From Lentzea sp. NBRC 102530 (GTDB lineage: Bacteria > Actinomycetota > Actinomycetes > Mycobacteriales > Pseudonocardiaceae), in the NCBI RefSeq assembly GCF_030269365.1, contig NZ_BSTF01000007.1, forward strand, positions 424,322 to 488,321: a stretch of DNA of 64,000 nt, read 5' to 3'. This document shows positions 25,396 through 34,049 of the stretch, piece after piece. A program made the position numbers and the translations under genes. Each line of letters opens with the position of its first letter. Within the stretch, counting starts at the first letter, position 1. The notes below the pieces were generated by a model, which did not search any database, had not been told where the DNA came from, and worked only from the letters and a program-made list of their open reading frames with translations.

Positions 25396-26157
25396 GTGGC
25401 CACAGCCAATGAGAGCGCCGTCAAGCTCGCGGTGCTGATCGACGCGGACAACGCCCAGCCCTCGATCACCGAGGCACTGCTCGCCGAGATCGCCAAGTAC
25501 GGGACCGCGCACGTCAAGCGCGCGTACGGCGACTGGACCGGCACGAGCCTCAAGGGCTGGAAGGACCACCTGCTGGCCCAGTCGATCCAGCCGATCCAGC
25601 AGTTCGCGTACACGACCGGCAAGAACGCCACCGACGCGGCGATGGTCATCGACGCGATGGACCTGCTGTACTCCGACCGCTTCGACGGCTTCTGCATCGT
25701 GTCGAGCGACTCGGACTTCACCCGGCTCGCCGCCCGGCTGCGCGAGTCGGGGCTCACGGTGTACGGCTTCGGCGAGCGCAAGACGCCCAAGCCGTTCGTG
25801 GCGGCCTGCGACAAGTTCGTCTACGTCGAGAACCTCGTCTCCCCCGAGGCCGAGGTGCCGGCCGAGACACCGCTGGTGCGCAAGCCCGTGGCGGCCGCGG
25901 CCCAGCTCAAGGGCGACACCACGCTGGTGAAGCTGCTGCGCAACGCGGTCGAGGCGGCCTCGGACGACGACGGGTGGGCGTCGCTGTCGGCCGTCGGCAG
26001 CATCATCACCAAGCAGCGGCCGGAGTTCGACTCCCGCACGTACGGCTACTCGAAGCTCAGCGACCTGATCACGGCGACGACGTTGTTCGAGGTGGACCGG
26101 CGCGGTCACGGCGAGGGCAAGCAGTCGGCGGTCTACGTCAAGGACCGCCGCCGCTGA
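25396..26157 (+). CDS. NYN domain nuclease-like protein with C-terminal LOTUS/OST-HTH domain
   Basis: Protein of 253 aa. Residues about 8-150 form an NYN (PIN-like, MARF1/LabA) ribonuclease fold with the acidic metal residues: LIDADNAQ, TDAAMVIDAMDLL and IVSSDSDFTRLAARLRE. Residues about 170-250 form an OST-HTH/LOTUS winged helix (LVKLLRNAVEAASDDDGWASLSAVGSII), an RNA-binding module. It is expected to bind and cut RNA in the cytoplasm. GTG 25396 fits both the leaderless promoter and the start of homology. Confidence 0.9.
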   Translation: MATANESAVKLAVLIDADNAQPSITEALLAEIAKYGTAHVKRAYGDWTGTSLKGWKDHLLAQSIQPIQQFAYTTGKNATDAAMVIDAMDLLYSDRFDGFCIVSSDSDFTRLAARLRESGLTVYGFGERKTPKPFVAACDKFVYVENLVSPEAEVPAETPLVRKPVAAAAQLKGDTTLVKLLRNAVEAASDDDGWASLSAVGSIITKQRPEFDSRTYGYSKLSDLITATTLFEVDRRGHGEGKQSAVYVKDRRR

Positions 26158-26164
26158 TCGCCCG

Positions 26165-26197
26165 GGGACCGCCGGCAGTGGCAAGGTCGGCGGTCCC
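26165..26197. terminator. Hairpin terminator after the NYN gene
   Basis: A 10-bp perfect stem GGGACCGCCG / CGGCGGTCCC with a 13-nt loop, 8 nt after the stop. The remaining 200 bp to the converging LLM-type gene holds nothing recognisable. Confidence 0.7.
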
Positions 26198-26401
26198 GGC
26201 GATGATCGCGTGCGGACCGGTGCCGGCGGCAGCTCTCGTGCTTCCAGCCGATGTTTCCTTTCGACCCGCACTGAAGCTGTTGCGACGCCTGGGTGAGGAC
26301 TCGACGTGCGGCCGAGGTCCACCGCGACGCCGATCGTGACCGACGCGTGCTCGCGCACCTGGCGGAGGCCGCGAGCACGCGGGACGCGGCGGTGATCGGC
26401 G

Positions 26402-27424
26402 TCAGCGCCACCCGAGTGCCGGAGCGACGTGCACCAGGATGTTCTCCAGGACGTGCACGTTGAAGTCGACGCCGAGCTGGTTCGGGACGGTCAGCAGCAG
26501 CGTGTCGGCCTCGGCGATCGCCTCGTCCTCCGCGAGCTGCTTGACGAGCAGTTCGGGTTCGGCGGCGTAGGAGCGGCCGAAGATGGCCTTCTGCGGCCCG
26601 TCGATGAACCCGATCGAGTCGGTGCTCTTGCCGTCGCCGCCGAAGTACATGCGGTCGAGGTCCGTCGTCAGCGCGAAGATGCTGCGCGACACCGACACCC
26701 GCGGCTCGTGCTCGTGACCGGCCTCGGTCCAGGCCTTGCGGAACGCCCTGATCTGCTCGGCCTGCTGGACGTGGAACGGCGCGCCGCCCTCGTCGAACTT
26801 GAGCGTGGAGCTCATCAGGTTCATGCCCTGCTGCGCCGCCCACACCGCCGTGCCGTTCGAGCCCGCGCCCCACCAGATGCGGTTCCGCAGCCCCGGCGAG
26901 TGCGGCTCGAGGCGCAGCAGCCCGGGCGGGTTCGGGAACATCGGCCTGGGGTTCGGCTGGGCGAACCCGCCGCCCTCCAGCACCTTCAGGAACAACTCGG
27001 TGTGCATGCGCGCCATGTCGGCGTCGGTCTGGCCCTCCGCCGGCCCGTAGCCGAAGTGCCGCCAGCCGTCGATGACCTGCTCGGGCGATCCCCGCGAGAT
27101 GCCGAGCTGGAGCCTGCCGCCCGAGATGAGGTCGGCCGACCCCGCGTCCTCGACCATGTACATCGGGTTCTCGTAGCGCATGTCGATCACGCCGGTGCCG
27201 ATCTCGATGCGCTCCGTCTTCGCGCCGATCGCCGCGAGCAGCGGGAACGGCGACGCGAGCTGCTGGGCGAAGTGGTGCACCCGGAAGTACGCCCCGTCCG
27301 CGCCGAGCTCCTCCGCCGCGACGGCCAGGTCGATCGACTGCGTCAGCACGTCGGCCGCCGACCGCGTCTGCGAGTGCGGGCTGTCCGTCCAGTGCCCGAA
27401 CGACAGAAAACCGATCTTCTTCAT
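26402..27424 (-). CDS. LLM class flavin-dependent oxidoreductase
   Basis: Luciferase-like (bacterial luciferase/F420-dependent) TIM-barrel monooxygenase of 340 aa. Recognisable are ELGADGAYFRVHHF, ERIEIGTGVIDMRYENP and LQLGISRGSPEQV, typical of the group using FMN or F420. TATCTT (27437-27432) ends 7 nt before ATG 27424, a leaderless arrangement; an AT-rich direct repeat TTCAATATTCAA lies just upstream. Its substrate is unknown. Confidence 0.9.
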   Translation of the reverse strand: MKKIGFLSFGHWTDSPHSQTRSAADVLTQSIDLAVAAEELGADGAYFRVHHFAQQLASPFPLLAAIGAKTERIEIGTGVIDMRYENPMYMVEDAGSADLISGGRLQLGISRGSPEQVIDGWRHFGYGPAEGQTDADMARMHTELFLKVLEGGGFAQPNPRPMFPNPPGLLRLEPHSPGLRNRIWWGAGSNGTAVWAAQQGMNLMSSTLKFDEGGAPFHVQQAEQIRAFRKAWTEAGHEHEPRVSVSRSIFALTTDLDRMYFGGDGKSTDSIGFIDGPQKAIFGRSYAAEPELLVKQLAEDEAIAEADTLLLTVPNQLGVDFNVHVLENILVHVAPALGWR

Positions 27425-27470
27425 GACACCCAAGATAGTTCAATATTCAAGTAAATGCGCGCGGCGTCCG

Positions 27471-28244
27471 TCACTGCCGCTTGAGCAGCCGGTGCGTCCT
27501 GCGCACGGCCGCCAGCCGCTCCTCGCCGTTGATAGCGAGCGCCCTGACGACGGGGTCGTCCGGCCCGCGCCGCTGCCGGATCTCCTGCAACCGCCCCTGC
27601 ACCGTCGTCGGCTGCCCGTCCGGCCCGGTGCTCATGTCGCAGTACCAGAGCGCGTCCCGCAGCCGCCCCCGGTTGTCCGGGAACTCCCCCAGCTCGTCCC
27701 CGAGCCCGACGAGCCGTGCCACCGCCGACGCCCCGGAGTGGTGCGCCACCAGCCCGCACACCCGTTCGCTCAGCCCGGCCCGCCGGAGGTACCGCGCCCC
27801 GTCCAACGAGTGCAGCCCGGTGTCCTTCACCTCCGCCGCGTACCCGATGTCGTGCACCCAGGCCGCCGCCACGAGCAACTCGCGTTCGTCCTCGGGCAGC
27901 ACCCGCGCCACCCGCTCGGCCCGCCGCGCCACCCCGGCCGTGTGCGCCCACCTCTTGGGCAGCTCGGGGGCGAGCAGTCTGCGCGCCGTGTTCCGCGCCC
28001 AGGTGGCCAGGAACGAGCTCTCCTGCGCCTGCACCGGGAACGCCCTGGCCGAGGCCCGCACCTCCCGTGCCACGAAGAGGGGCACGTACTCCTGCACCCT
28101 CGCGCTCCCGAACCGCGCCCTGGCCCGTTCGATCCACTCGTGCACGAGGCTCGGCGGAACGTCCCCGAACTCGCGGACCAGCCGCGACTCCAGGCGCCGG
28201 ATCCGCTCGTCGGCCTGGCTCACAACCTCCGCCGTGGTCGTCAC
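27471..28244 (-). CDS. HD domain phosphohydrolase with N-terminal three-helix-bundle domain
   Basis: Protein of 257 aa. Residues about 18-65 match the small helical dimerisation module common in actinomycetes (REFGDVPPSLVHEWIERAR). The HD domain follows with RWAHTAGVARRAE, AAWVHDIGY (the HD pair) and LVAHHSG, the usual metal ligands. It probably hydrolyses a nucleotide or signalling phosphoester. TACGGT (28256-28251) ends 6 nt before GTG 28244. Confidence 0.85.
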   Translation of the reverse strand: MTTTAEVVSQADERIRRLESRLVREFGDVPPSLVHEWIERARARFGSARVQEYVPLFVAREVRASARAFPVQAQESSFLATWARNTARRLLAPELPKRWAHTAGVARRAERVARVLPEDERELLVAAAWVHDIGYAAEVKDTGLHSLDGARYLRRAGLSERVCGLVAHHSGASAVARLVGLGDELGEFPDNRGRLRDALWYCDMSTGPDGQPTTVQGRLQEIRQRRGPDDPVVRALAINGEERLAAVRRTHRLLKRQ

Positions 28245-28275
28245 GCCTCCACCGTAAGCCTTCGGCGCGGCGCGG

Positions 28276-29433
28276 TCACCCGGTCGGCCGCACCCCGCGC
28301 AGCCGGAGCACCTCGGCGCGGGCGTGCGCCACCTCGGCCGTCTCCTGGCCGCGAGCCCGGGCGATCTCCCGGGCCAGATCCGCCGCCGCCTCCTGGAGGT
28401 GCCGGGCCCGGCGCCGGTCGTGCACGAGCTTGCGGAACGCCTTGCGGTCGCGCCGCAGACCGCTGACCGCCGACAACAGCGCCGGATCGACGACCTCGCT
28501 CTCCGGCCCGAGGATCTGGCGGATCCAGACCCGTTCCTGCCGGGCCGCGCGGCGCAGGACGGAGAAGAGCGTCAGCAGCTCCACGACCACGATCACGAAC
28601 GGCACCAGGACCGCCAGGACCGCGACGCCCCCGCTCAGCCCGCCCATGTCGTCCCAGGCGAAGTGGAACACCATCGCCGCCAGCATGGTCAGCAGCCCGC
28701 GAGGCACGTTCCGATCGCCGGGCGTGCGGCCCAGCACCCACATCAGGCCCGCGCAGAAGATCGCGCTGAACAGGGCGTGCGACACGATGCCGGTGGCGCC
28801 GCGGACCACGAAGATCTGGAACGACGAGGCGAGCTGGTTCGCGCCGAAGGTCTGGGCGGCACCGTTGTAGACGTAGAGGACGTCCTCGAACACCTGGAAG
28901 CCCAGGCCGAGGAACGCGCCGATGATGAACCCGTCGTACGCGCTGCGCACCAGCCGCGGCGCCAGGCCGATCAGCAGCACGAGGCCGAGCGCCTTGGCGA
29001 ACTCCTCGTTGATCGGCGCGGTGAGGCCCGCCGCCCAGGCGGAGGCGAACTCGGTGCCGCCCACCTTCGACCAGATCTCCAGCAACGCGGTGTTGGCGGG
29101 CAGCGCGATCCAGAACGTCGCGGCCAGGCCACCCCAGGCGAACGCCGCCGCGAGCAACGCCGCGGGTTGCGCGGTGTACCGGTTCTGGTGGCGCAGCAAC
29201 AGCAACCACGGCACCAGGTACAGGCCGAACAGCAGCACGCCGCCGGTCAGCGCCGGGCCGTAGAAGTGGGCGCCGGGGCCGAAGTAGCGCAGGATCGCGA
29301 GCGCGCCGCCGCCCACGCCCACCAGGTAGACCCAGAACGCCAGGTTGCGCGGCTGCACGAACCGGAACGGCAGCCCCCAGCCCGACTCCTCGATGGCGAC
29401 GAGCTGCGCGGTCTTCGCGTCGGTGATCGTCAT
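28276..29433 (-). CDS. PrsW family intramembrane metalloprotease
   Basis: Membrane protein of 385 aa with about eight hydrophobic spans and a charged C-terminal tail of about 85 residues (coiled, Arg/Ala-rich). PrsW signatures are present: PINEEFAKALG, FQVFEDVLYVYNG, GIVSHALFSAIF and FHFAWDD, which give the Glu/His site. PrsW proteases cleave anti-sigma factors or other membrane substrates. ATG 29433 overlaps the stop of the preceding membrane protein gene by 4 nt, so that protein may be a partner or substrate. Confidence 0.9.
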   Translation of the reverse strand: MTITDAKTAQLVAIEESGWGLPFRFVQPRNLAFWVYLVGVGGGALAILRYFGPGAHFYGPALTGGVLLFGLYLVPWLLLLRHQNRYTAQPAALLAAAFAWGGLAATFWIALPANTALLEIWSKVGGTEFASAWAAGLTAPINEEFAKALGLVLLIGLAPRLVRSAYDGFIIGAFLGLGFQVFEDVLYVYNGAAQTFGANQLASSFQIFVVRGATGIVSHALFSAIFCAGLMWVLGRTPGDRNVPRGLLTMLAAMVFHFAWDDMGGLSGGVAVLAVLVPFVIVVVELLTLFSVLRRAARQERVWIRQILGPESEVVDPALLSAVSGLRRDRKAFRKLVHDRRRARHLQEAAADLAREIARARGQETAEVAHARAEVLRLRGVRPTG

Positions 29434-30056
29434 CGGGACGCTCCCGGGGTGATGCTGCGGACGAACTCGCCCACGACGTCCTGCTGCCGTTCGAACTGCC
29501 CCGGCGCCGTCCGCACCCGCACCAGCAACGCGGGCGCCGTCTCGGCCCGCGCGGGCGGCCCGGCCATCTTGAACGCGACGTCCAGGCCGTCGCCCTGCGG
29601 CGAGGTGCTCCCGAGCGCGACGCCGGCGAGGCCGCTCGCCGTGGTCACCGTGCCACGCGTCCCGTCGACCCCGGCGCTGCCCTCCGACCGCAGCACCTGG
29701 TCCAGGAAGGCGTCCGCCGTGCCGGTGAAAGCCGTGCCGCGCAACGAGATCGTGGCGCCACCGGTCGTGAGCTGCACCTGCAGGCCCGTCGCGGACGCCG
29801 CCCCGGTACCGGCCAGGGTGCCGTCCTCGAGCTGCCACCCGACCGGCGGCACGGCGGTGGCGCCGTCACCGAGGTCCAGCACGTCACCGGCGCGGATCTC
29901 GTTGTGCCACGGGATGAGCGCGTTCACCGCGGGCAACCCGGCCAGCAGCACCAGCGCGATGACCAGAACGCTCAGGGCCGGGCCGAACGTCCGCCGGTCG
30001 AGTCCGAGGAACCGGTGCTCGACCGGCACCCACCCCCGCGGTGCCGTCTCTGTCAT
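29430..30056 (-). CDS. Single-span membrane protein coupled to PrsW
   Basis: Protein of 208 aa with one transmembrane segment (residues about 28-47, VLVIALVLLAGLPAVNALI) and an extracytoplasmic domain rich in Gly/Thr/Ala without recognised family. The topology (short cytoplasmic N-terminus, outer C-terminal domain) resembles a sensor or protease substrate. It overlaps the PrsW gene (ATGA), so the two are made together. No signal cleavage site is obvious. Confidence 0.8.
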   Translation of the reverse strand: MTETAPRGWVPVEHRFLGLDRRTFGPALSVLVIALVLLAGLPAVNALIPWHNEIRAGDVLDLGDGATAVPPVGWQLEDGTLAGTGAASATGLQVQLTTGGATISLRGTAFTGTADAFLDQVLRSEGSAGVDGTRGTVTTASGLAGVALGSTSPQGDGLDVAFKMAGPPARAETAPALLVRVRTAPGQFERQQDVVGEFVRSITPGASR

Positions 30057-30135
30057 CCCGAGCCCCTTCGCCGTAGCCGCGCCCCCACTGGATCACAGTC
30101 GACCGGACTCGGCAGGGCGACCACCAAGATCGGAC

Positions 30136-30141
30136 TACGGT
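30136..30141 (+). promoter_or_regulatory. -10 box of the PNPOx gene (leaderless)
   Basis: TACGGT ends 6 nt before ATG 30148; the same box and spacing precede the genes at 17212 and 28244. Confidence 0.55.
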
Positions 30142-30147
30142 GGGATC

Positions 30148-30768
30148 ATGACGCTGAGCGGCGACGCCACCCTGGTCCTGCCCGAGTTCGACGCGCCCCC
30201 GGCCGACCCGGTCGTCCTGCTGGCCGAGTGGTTCGCCGGCGCCGTCGCCCGCGAGGTCAGCGAGCCGTTCGCGATGGTCCTCGCCACCGCCGACGACCGG
30301 GGCCGCCCGTCCAGCCGGGTCGTGCTGTTCAAGGAGTTCGCGGACGGCGGCCTGGTGTTCGCCGGCTCGAGCGCCAGCCGCAAGGGCCGCGACCTGGCGG
30401 CGAACCCGCACGCGGCCGCCACCTTCCACTGGCGCGAGACCCTGCAGCAGATCACCGTCGTCGGCACCGTGCGGAAGGTGGCGCCCGAGGCCTCCGACGT
30501 CCTGTTCGCCGACCGCCCGCGCGCCGCCCAGGCCGCGGTGATCGCGTCCGAGCAGAGCACCCCGCTCGACGACGAGTCCGCCCTGCACGACCGCGCCCAG
30601 GCCCTGGCTGACAGCGACGAACCGCTCTCCCGCCCGCAGACGTGGACCGGTTACCTCCTGCTGCCGGAGGAGATCGAGTTCTGGCAGGGCAAACCGAACC
30701 GCCTGCACCGCCGCCTGCGCTACGTCCGCACCGGCGAGGGCTGGCTCGCGCAGCGCCTGCAGCCGTAG
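30148..30768 (+). CDS. pdxH: Pyridoxamine 5'-phosphate oxidase family protein (PdxH-like)
   Basis: FMN-dependent oxidase of 206 aa matching PdxH, which converts pyridoxine/pyridoxamine phosphate to pyridoxal phosphate. It shows PSSRVVLFKEF (FMN site), NPHAAATFHW and QQITVVGTV, with the C-terminal EFWQGKPNRLHRRLRY matching the PdxH signature (EFWQG..RLHDR). It acts in cofactor salvage in the cytoplasm. Leaderless promoter. Some close relatives are phenazine PhzG-type oxidases, but no phenazine genes are here. Confidence 0.88.
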   Translation: MTLSGDATLVLPEFDAPPADPVVLLAEWFAGAVAREVSEPFAMVLATADDRGRPSSRVVLFKEFADGGLVFAGSSASRKGRDLAANPHAAATFHWRETLQQITVVGTVRKVAPEASDVLFADRPRAAQAAVIASEQSTPLDDESALHDRAQALADSDEPLSRPQTWTGYLLLPEEIEFWQGKPNRLHRRLRYVRTGEGWLAQRLQP

Positions 30769-30784
30769 ACCCCGTGCACCGGGT

Positions 30785-31831
30785 TCAGGCCGGGTAGGTG
30801 TGCGTCTCGGTCGCCTTCACCGCCGCCCACAGCGTGTCGCCGGGCCGCAGCCGCAGGTCCGCGAGCGTCGCCGTGGTGATGTCAGCGAGCACGGACGGCG
30901 CGCCGTCCAGCCGCACGCGGGTGGTGTGCGCGTGCTGCTCGATCGCCGCCACGGTCACCTGCCAGGTGTTGCGCGGGCTGCCGTCCGGCCGCGCCACGTG
31001 CAGGCTCACCGCGGTGGGCGGGAACGCCACGTGCACCGCGCCGGTCACCGGCGAGGCGACGGTGAGCACGCCGCCGTCCGCCAGGTCGACGGCCGTGCCG
31101 TTGGCCGTGCCCCGGTAGAGGTTGAGGCCGACCAGGTTGGCCACGTAGTCGGTGCGCGGCTGCCGGGCGACCTCGGCGGGCGGGCCCTGCTGGACCGCGC
31201 GGCCGTGCTCCAGGATCACCAGCCGGTCCGCGAGCACCATCGCGTCCAGCGGGTCGTGCGTCACCAGCAGCGTGTGCCCGCCGAACTCGGCCAGGTGCCT
31301 GCCCAGTTCCGAGCGGACCTGCAGCCGGGTGCTCGCGTCCAGCGCGGCCAGCGGTTCGTCCAGCAGCAGCAGGCTCGGACCGGTCGCGAGGGCGCGGGCG
31401 AGCGCGACCCGTTGCGCCTGGCCTCCCGACAACGCGCGCGGCTTGCGCTGGGCGAACTCCGCGAGCCCGACCCGGTCGAGCCACCGCGCCGCCTCGGCCC
31501 TGGCCTCGGCGCGCCGGGTGCCCCGGGCCCGCAGGCCGAAGGCGACGTTCTCCAGCGCGGTCAGGTGCGCGAACAGCAGGTAGTCCTGGAAGACCACGCC
31601 GATCGGGCGGTGCTCGGGGTGCAGGAACGTGCCGTCGCCGTCCCAGGTGGACTCACCGAGCGCGATGCTGCCCGAGGTCAGCGGCGACAGTCCGGCGAGC
31701 GCCCGCAGCGCGGTCGACTTGCCCGCGCCGTTCGGACCGAGCAGCGCGACCACCTCACCGGGCGCGATCGCCAGGTCGAGGTCGAGGTCGAAGGTGCCGC
31801 GCGTGACGCGCAGGTTCGCGTTCAGGGTCAC
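30785..31831 (-). CDS. modC: Molybdate-type ABC transporter ATP-binding protein
   Basis: ATPase of 348 aa with Walker A (GPNGAGKST), Q-loop (VVFQDYLLF), signature (LSGGQAQRVALARAL), Walker B (LLLLDEPL) and H-loop (VTHD). A C-terminal TOBE-like domain (residues about 285-345) binds oxyanion or regulates. GTG 31831 overlaps the permease stop (GTGA). It pairs with the ModB-like permease. Sulfate or tungstate are alternatives, but the order and the TOBE domain favour molybdate. Confidence 0.85.
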   Translation of the reverse strand: MTLNANLRVTRGTFDLDLDLAIAPGEVVALLGPNGAGKSTALRALAGLSPLTSGSIALGESTWDGDGTFLHPEHRPIGVVFQDYLLFAHLTALENVAFGLRARGTRRAEARAEAARWLDRVGLAEFAQRKPRALSGGQAQRVALARALATGPSLLLLDEPLAALDASTRLQVRSELGRHLAEFGGHTLLVTHDPLDAMVLADRLVILEHGRAVQQGPPAEVARQPRTDYVANLVGLNLYRGTANGTAVDLADGGVLTVASPVTGAVHVAFPPTAVSLHVARPDGSPRNTWQVTVAAIEQHAHTTRVRLDGAPSVLADITTATLADLRLRPGDTLWAAVKATETHTYPA

Positions 31832-32625
31832 GTCGGCCCGCTGATCCACCGGTCGCGCAGACCGGCCAGCACCCCGACGGACACCAGCAACAACACGATG
31901 CTCAGCACGATCGCCGCGTCCGGATCCGTTTCCAGGGCGAGATAAACGGCCAGCGGCATGGTCGTCGTCTCGCCGGGGAAGTTGCCCGCGAACGTGATCG
32001 TGGCCCCGAACTCCCCCAGCGCCCGCGCCCAGCACAGCACGCCCCCGGCCACCACGCCCGGCAGCACCGACGGCAGCGTCACCCGCCGGAACGTCAGCCA
32101 GCGCGACGCCCCCAGCGTGGCCGCTGCCTCCTCGAACCGCGGGTCGGCCGCCCGCAGCGCCCCCTCCACCGAGATCACCAGGAACGGCATCGCCACGAAC
32201 GCCTCGGCCACCACCACCCCGGCAGTGGTGAACGGCAGCGAGATCCCGAACCACGCGTCGAGGTGCTCGCCGATCAGCCCGCGCCGTCCCAGCACCAGCA
32301 GAAGAGCCACACCGCCGACCACCGGCGGCAGCACCAGCGGCACGGTCACCAGCGCCCGCAGGAAGCCACGACCGGGCAACCCCGAGCGCGCCAGCAACCA
32401 GGCCAGCGGGATCCCGAGGAACAGGCACAACACGGTGGCCAGGGAGGCGCAGATCAGCGACAGCCGCAGCGCCTCGCCGACCTCGGCGCTGAGCAAGGTG
32501 GACAGTGACGTCCACGGCGTCCTGATCAGCAGCCCGGCCAGCGGCACCAGCAGGAAGGCCAGCCCGATCACGGCGGGCACGACGAGGACGACGGGCAGCC
32601 GTCCCCGCACCCGGTGGCGCGTCAC
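31828..32625 (-). CDS. modB: Molybdate-type ABC transporter permease
   Basis: Membrane permease of 265 aa with about five or six hydrophobic spans and the ModB/CysT-like loop EEAAATLGASRWLTFRRVTLP plus ARALGEFGATITFAGN, the well-known ModB signature. GTG 32625 is used. No periplasmic ModA gene lies upstream, where it is usually found, so the binding protein must be elsewhere or borrowed. Confidence 0.88.
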   Translation of the reverse strand: MTRHRVRGRLPVVLVVPAVIGLAFLLVPLAGLLIRTPWTSLSTLLSAEVGEALRLSLICASLATVLCLFLGIPLAWLLARSGLPGRGFLRALVTVPLVLPPVVGGVALLLVLGRRGLIGEHLDAWFGISLPFTTAGVVVAEAFVAMPFLVISVEGALRAADPRFEEAAATLGASRWLTFRRVTLPSVLPGVVAGGVLCWARALGEFGATITFAGNFPGETTTMPLAVYLALETDPDAAIVLSIVLLLVSVGVLAGLRDRWISGPT

Positions 32626-32803
32626 GGGCCGCCGGAGCCCGGCGCGATCGGGCAGCTGGACATCTCAGGCCTCCGGAACTCCTCGAGGGCGACGACGGAC
32701 CCGCAGATCCGACACCAGGTGATCCTAGTTGCCGCTTCTGCGGAACAGCGACCCGTCCCACCCCGACCTGCACGTCCACGAGATCGCGAGTTCCGACGCG
32801 GCT

Positions 32804-32809
32804 TAGGGT
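32804..32809 (+). promoter_or_regulatory. -10 box of the dehydratase gene (leaderless)
   Basis: TAGGGT ends 6 nt before ATG 32816. Confidence 0.5.
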
Positions 32810-32815
32810 GTCGCC

Positions 32816-33769
32816 ATGGCGGACCTGCTGACCATCGACGACGTCCGGGCCGCGGCCGAGGTGCTCGACGGCCGCGTGCTGCGCACGCCCACCCTCGCGT
32901 CGCCCGGCCTGTCCGCCCTGCTGGGCGTGCCGACGACGGTGAAGCTGGAACTGCTGCAGCGCAGCGGTTCGTTCAAGATCCGCGGCGCGCTCGCGAAGAT
33001 CCTCTCGCTGTCCGACGAGGACCGCGCGGCCGGCGTGGTCGGCGTCAGCGGCGGCAACCACGGCATCGCGCTGGCCGCCGCCGCGAGCGAACTCGGGGTG
33101 GCCGCGACGGTCGTCATGCCGTCGTCCGCACCCGCCCGATCCGTCGAACTCGCCCGCGCCTGCGGCGCCGACGTGCGCCTGACCGACGGCCTCGCGGCCG
33201 CGTTCGCGCTGCTCGGCGAACTGGTCGAGGCGGGCGCGACGCTCGTGCACCCCTACGACGACCCGATCGTCGTCGCCGGGCAGGGCACGGTCGGGCTGGA
33301 GTTCGCGGCCGACGCGCCGGACGTCACCGACGTGCTGGTGAGCGTCGGCGGCGGAGGGTTCATCTCCGGTGTCGCCACGGCGCTGCACGCTCTCGTGCCG
33401 GGCGTGCGGGTGTGGGGCGTCGAGACCCAGGGCGCCGACGCGGTGCGCCAGGCACTCGCCGCGGGCGGGCCGGTCGACATCACGCCGACGTCGATCGTCT
33501 CGACCCTGTCGGCGCCGCACGCCTCCCAGCTCACCTACGACCACGTGACGTCGCTGGTGGAGGACGTGCTGCTGGTGTCCGACGCGGACGCCGTGCGCGG
33601 GTCGGTCACGCTGGCCGAGACGCAGAAGGTGTGGGCCGAGCCCGCCGCCGGGTGCCTGCTGCCGGCCGCCCGCACCGTGCTCGACCGGGTGGGCCCGGGC
33701 GCACGGCTGGGCGTCGTGGTGTGCGGCGGCAACGTGACGTTCGACGACGTCGTGCGCTGGACCCGTTAG
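32816..33769 (+). CDS. Serine/threonine dehydratase family protein (PLP, fold type II)
   Basis: Pyridoxal-phosphate enzyme of 317 aa, the size of catabolic threonine/serine dehydratases or serine racemases (no ACT domain). The cofactor lysine is in GSFKIRGA. SGGNHGIALA binds the phosphate/carboxylate, and VSVGGGGFISG is the glycine loop. It would convert L-threonine or L-serine to a 2-oxo acid plus ammonia. Leaderless start with TAGGGT. Residue-level specificity cannot be decided. Confidence 0.9.
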   Translation: MADLLTIDDVRAAAEVLDGRVLRTPTLASPGLSALLGVPTTVKLELLQRSGSFKIRGALAKILSLSDEDRAAGVVGVSGGNHGIALAAAASELGVAATVVMPSSAPARSVELARACGADVRLTDGLAAAFALLGELVEAGATLVHPYDDPIVVAGQGTVGLEFAADAPDVTDVLVSVGGGGFISGVATALHALVPGVRVWGVETQGADAVRQALAAGGPVDITPTSIVSTLSAPHASQLTYDHVTSLVEDVLLVSDADAVRGSVTLAETQKVWAEPAAGCLLPAARTVLDRVGPGARLGVVVCGGNVTFDDVVRWTR

Positions 33770-33823
33770 CGGGGTTCCGGGAGGCGCGTGACCATCTCGC
33801 CGATCGCGGAGTCCAGCGGCGGG

Positions 33824-34038
33824 CTGGGCCGGGGACGGATCCCGGGCGAGGCGGAGTTCGTGCCTGCCGCGGGAGGCGGCGCCGAGGACAGCGCCCGGCT
33901 GCTCCGCATCCTGGGCCACGAGCGGGCCACCACGCCGCACTGCGCGTGCTCGACGCCTCCGGCGTGACGGCGGGACCGGTAGCCTCCGTGCGACTCCCTC
34001 GGCGCCACCACGACGCGGGGACCGCCGACGAGGCCTGA
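33824..34038 (+). pseudogene. Frameshifted C-terminal remnant of a carotenoid oxygenase-like gene
   Basis: Translation at 33824 gives LGRGRIPGEAEFVP, then AEDSARLLRILGHERATT. This resembles the C-terminal region of carotenoid cleavage (RPE65/CCD) enzymes, GRxPGExxFVP...EDxGxLL. After a frame change near 33930-33940 the homology resumes as LRVLDASGVTAGPVASVRLP, matching the family's VLDAxxxxGPPVAxVxLPxR. The final PFGFHG motif is lost. Upstream parts are absent. It lies between the dehydratase and the ankyrin gene. The match is by memory of family motifs, not by search. Confidence 0.55.
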
Positions 34039-34049
34039 CGGAGGTGACC

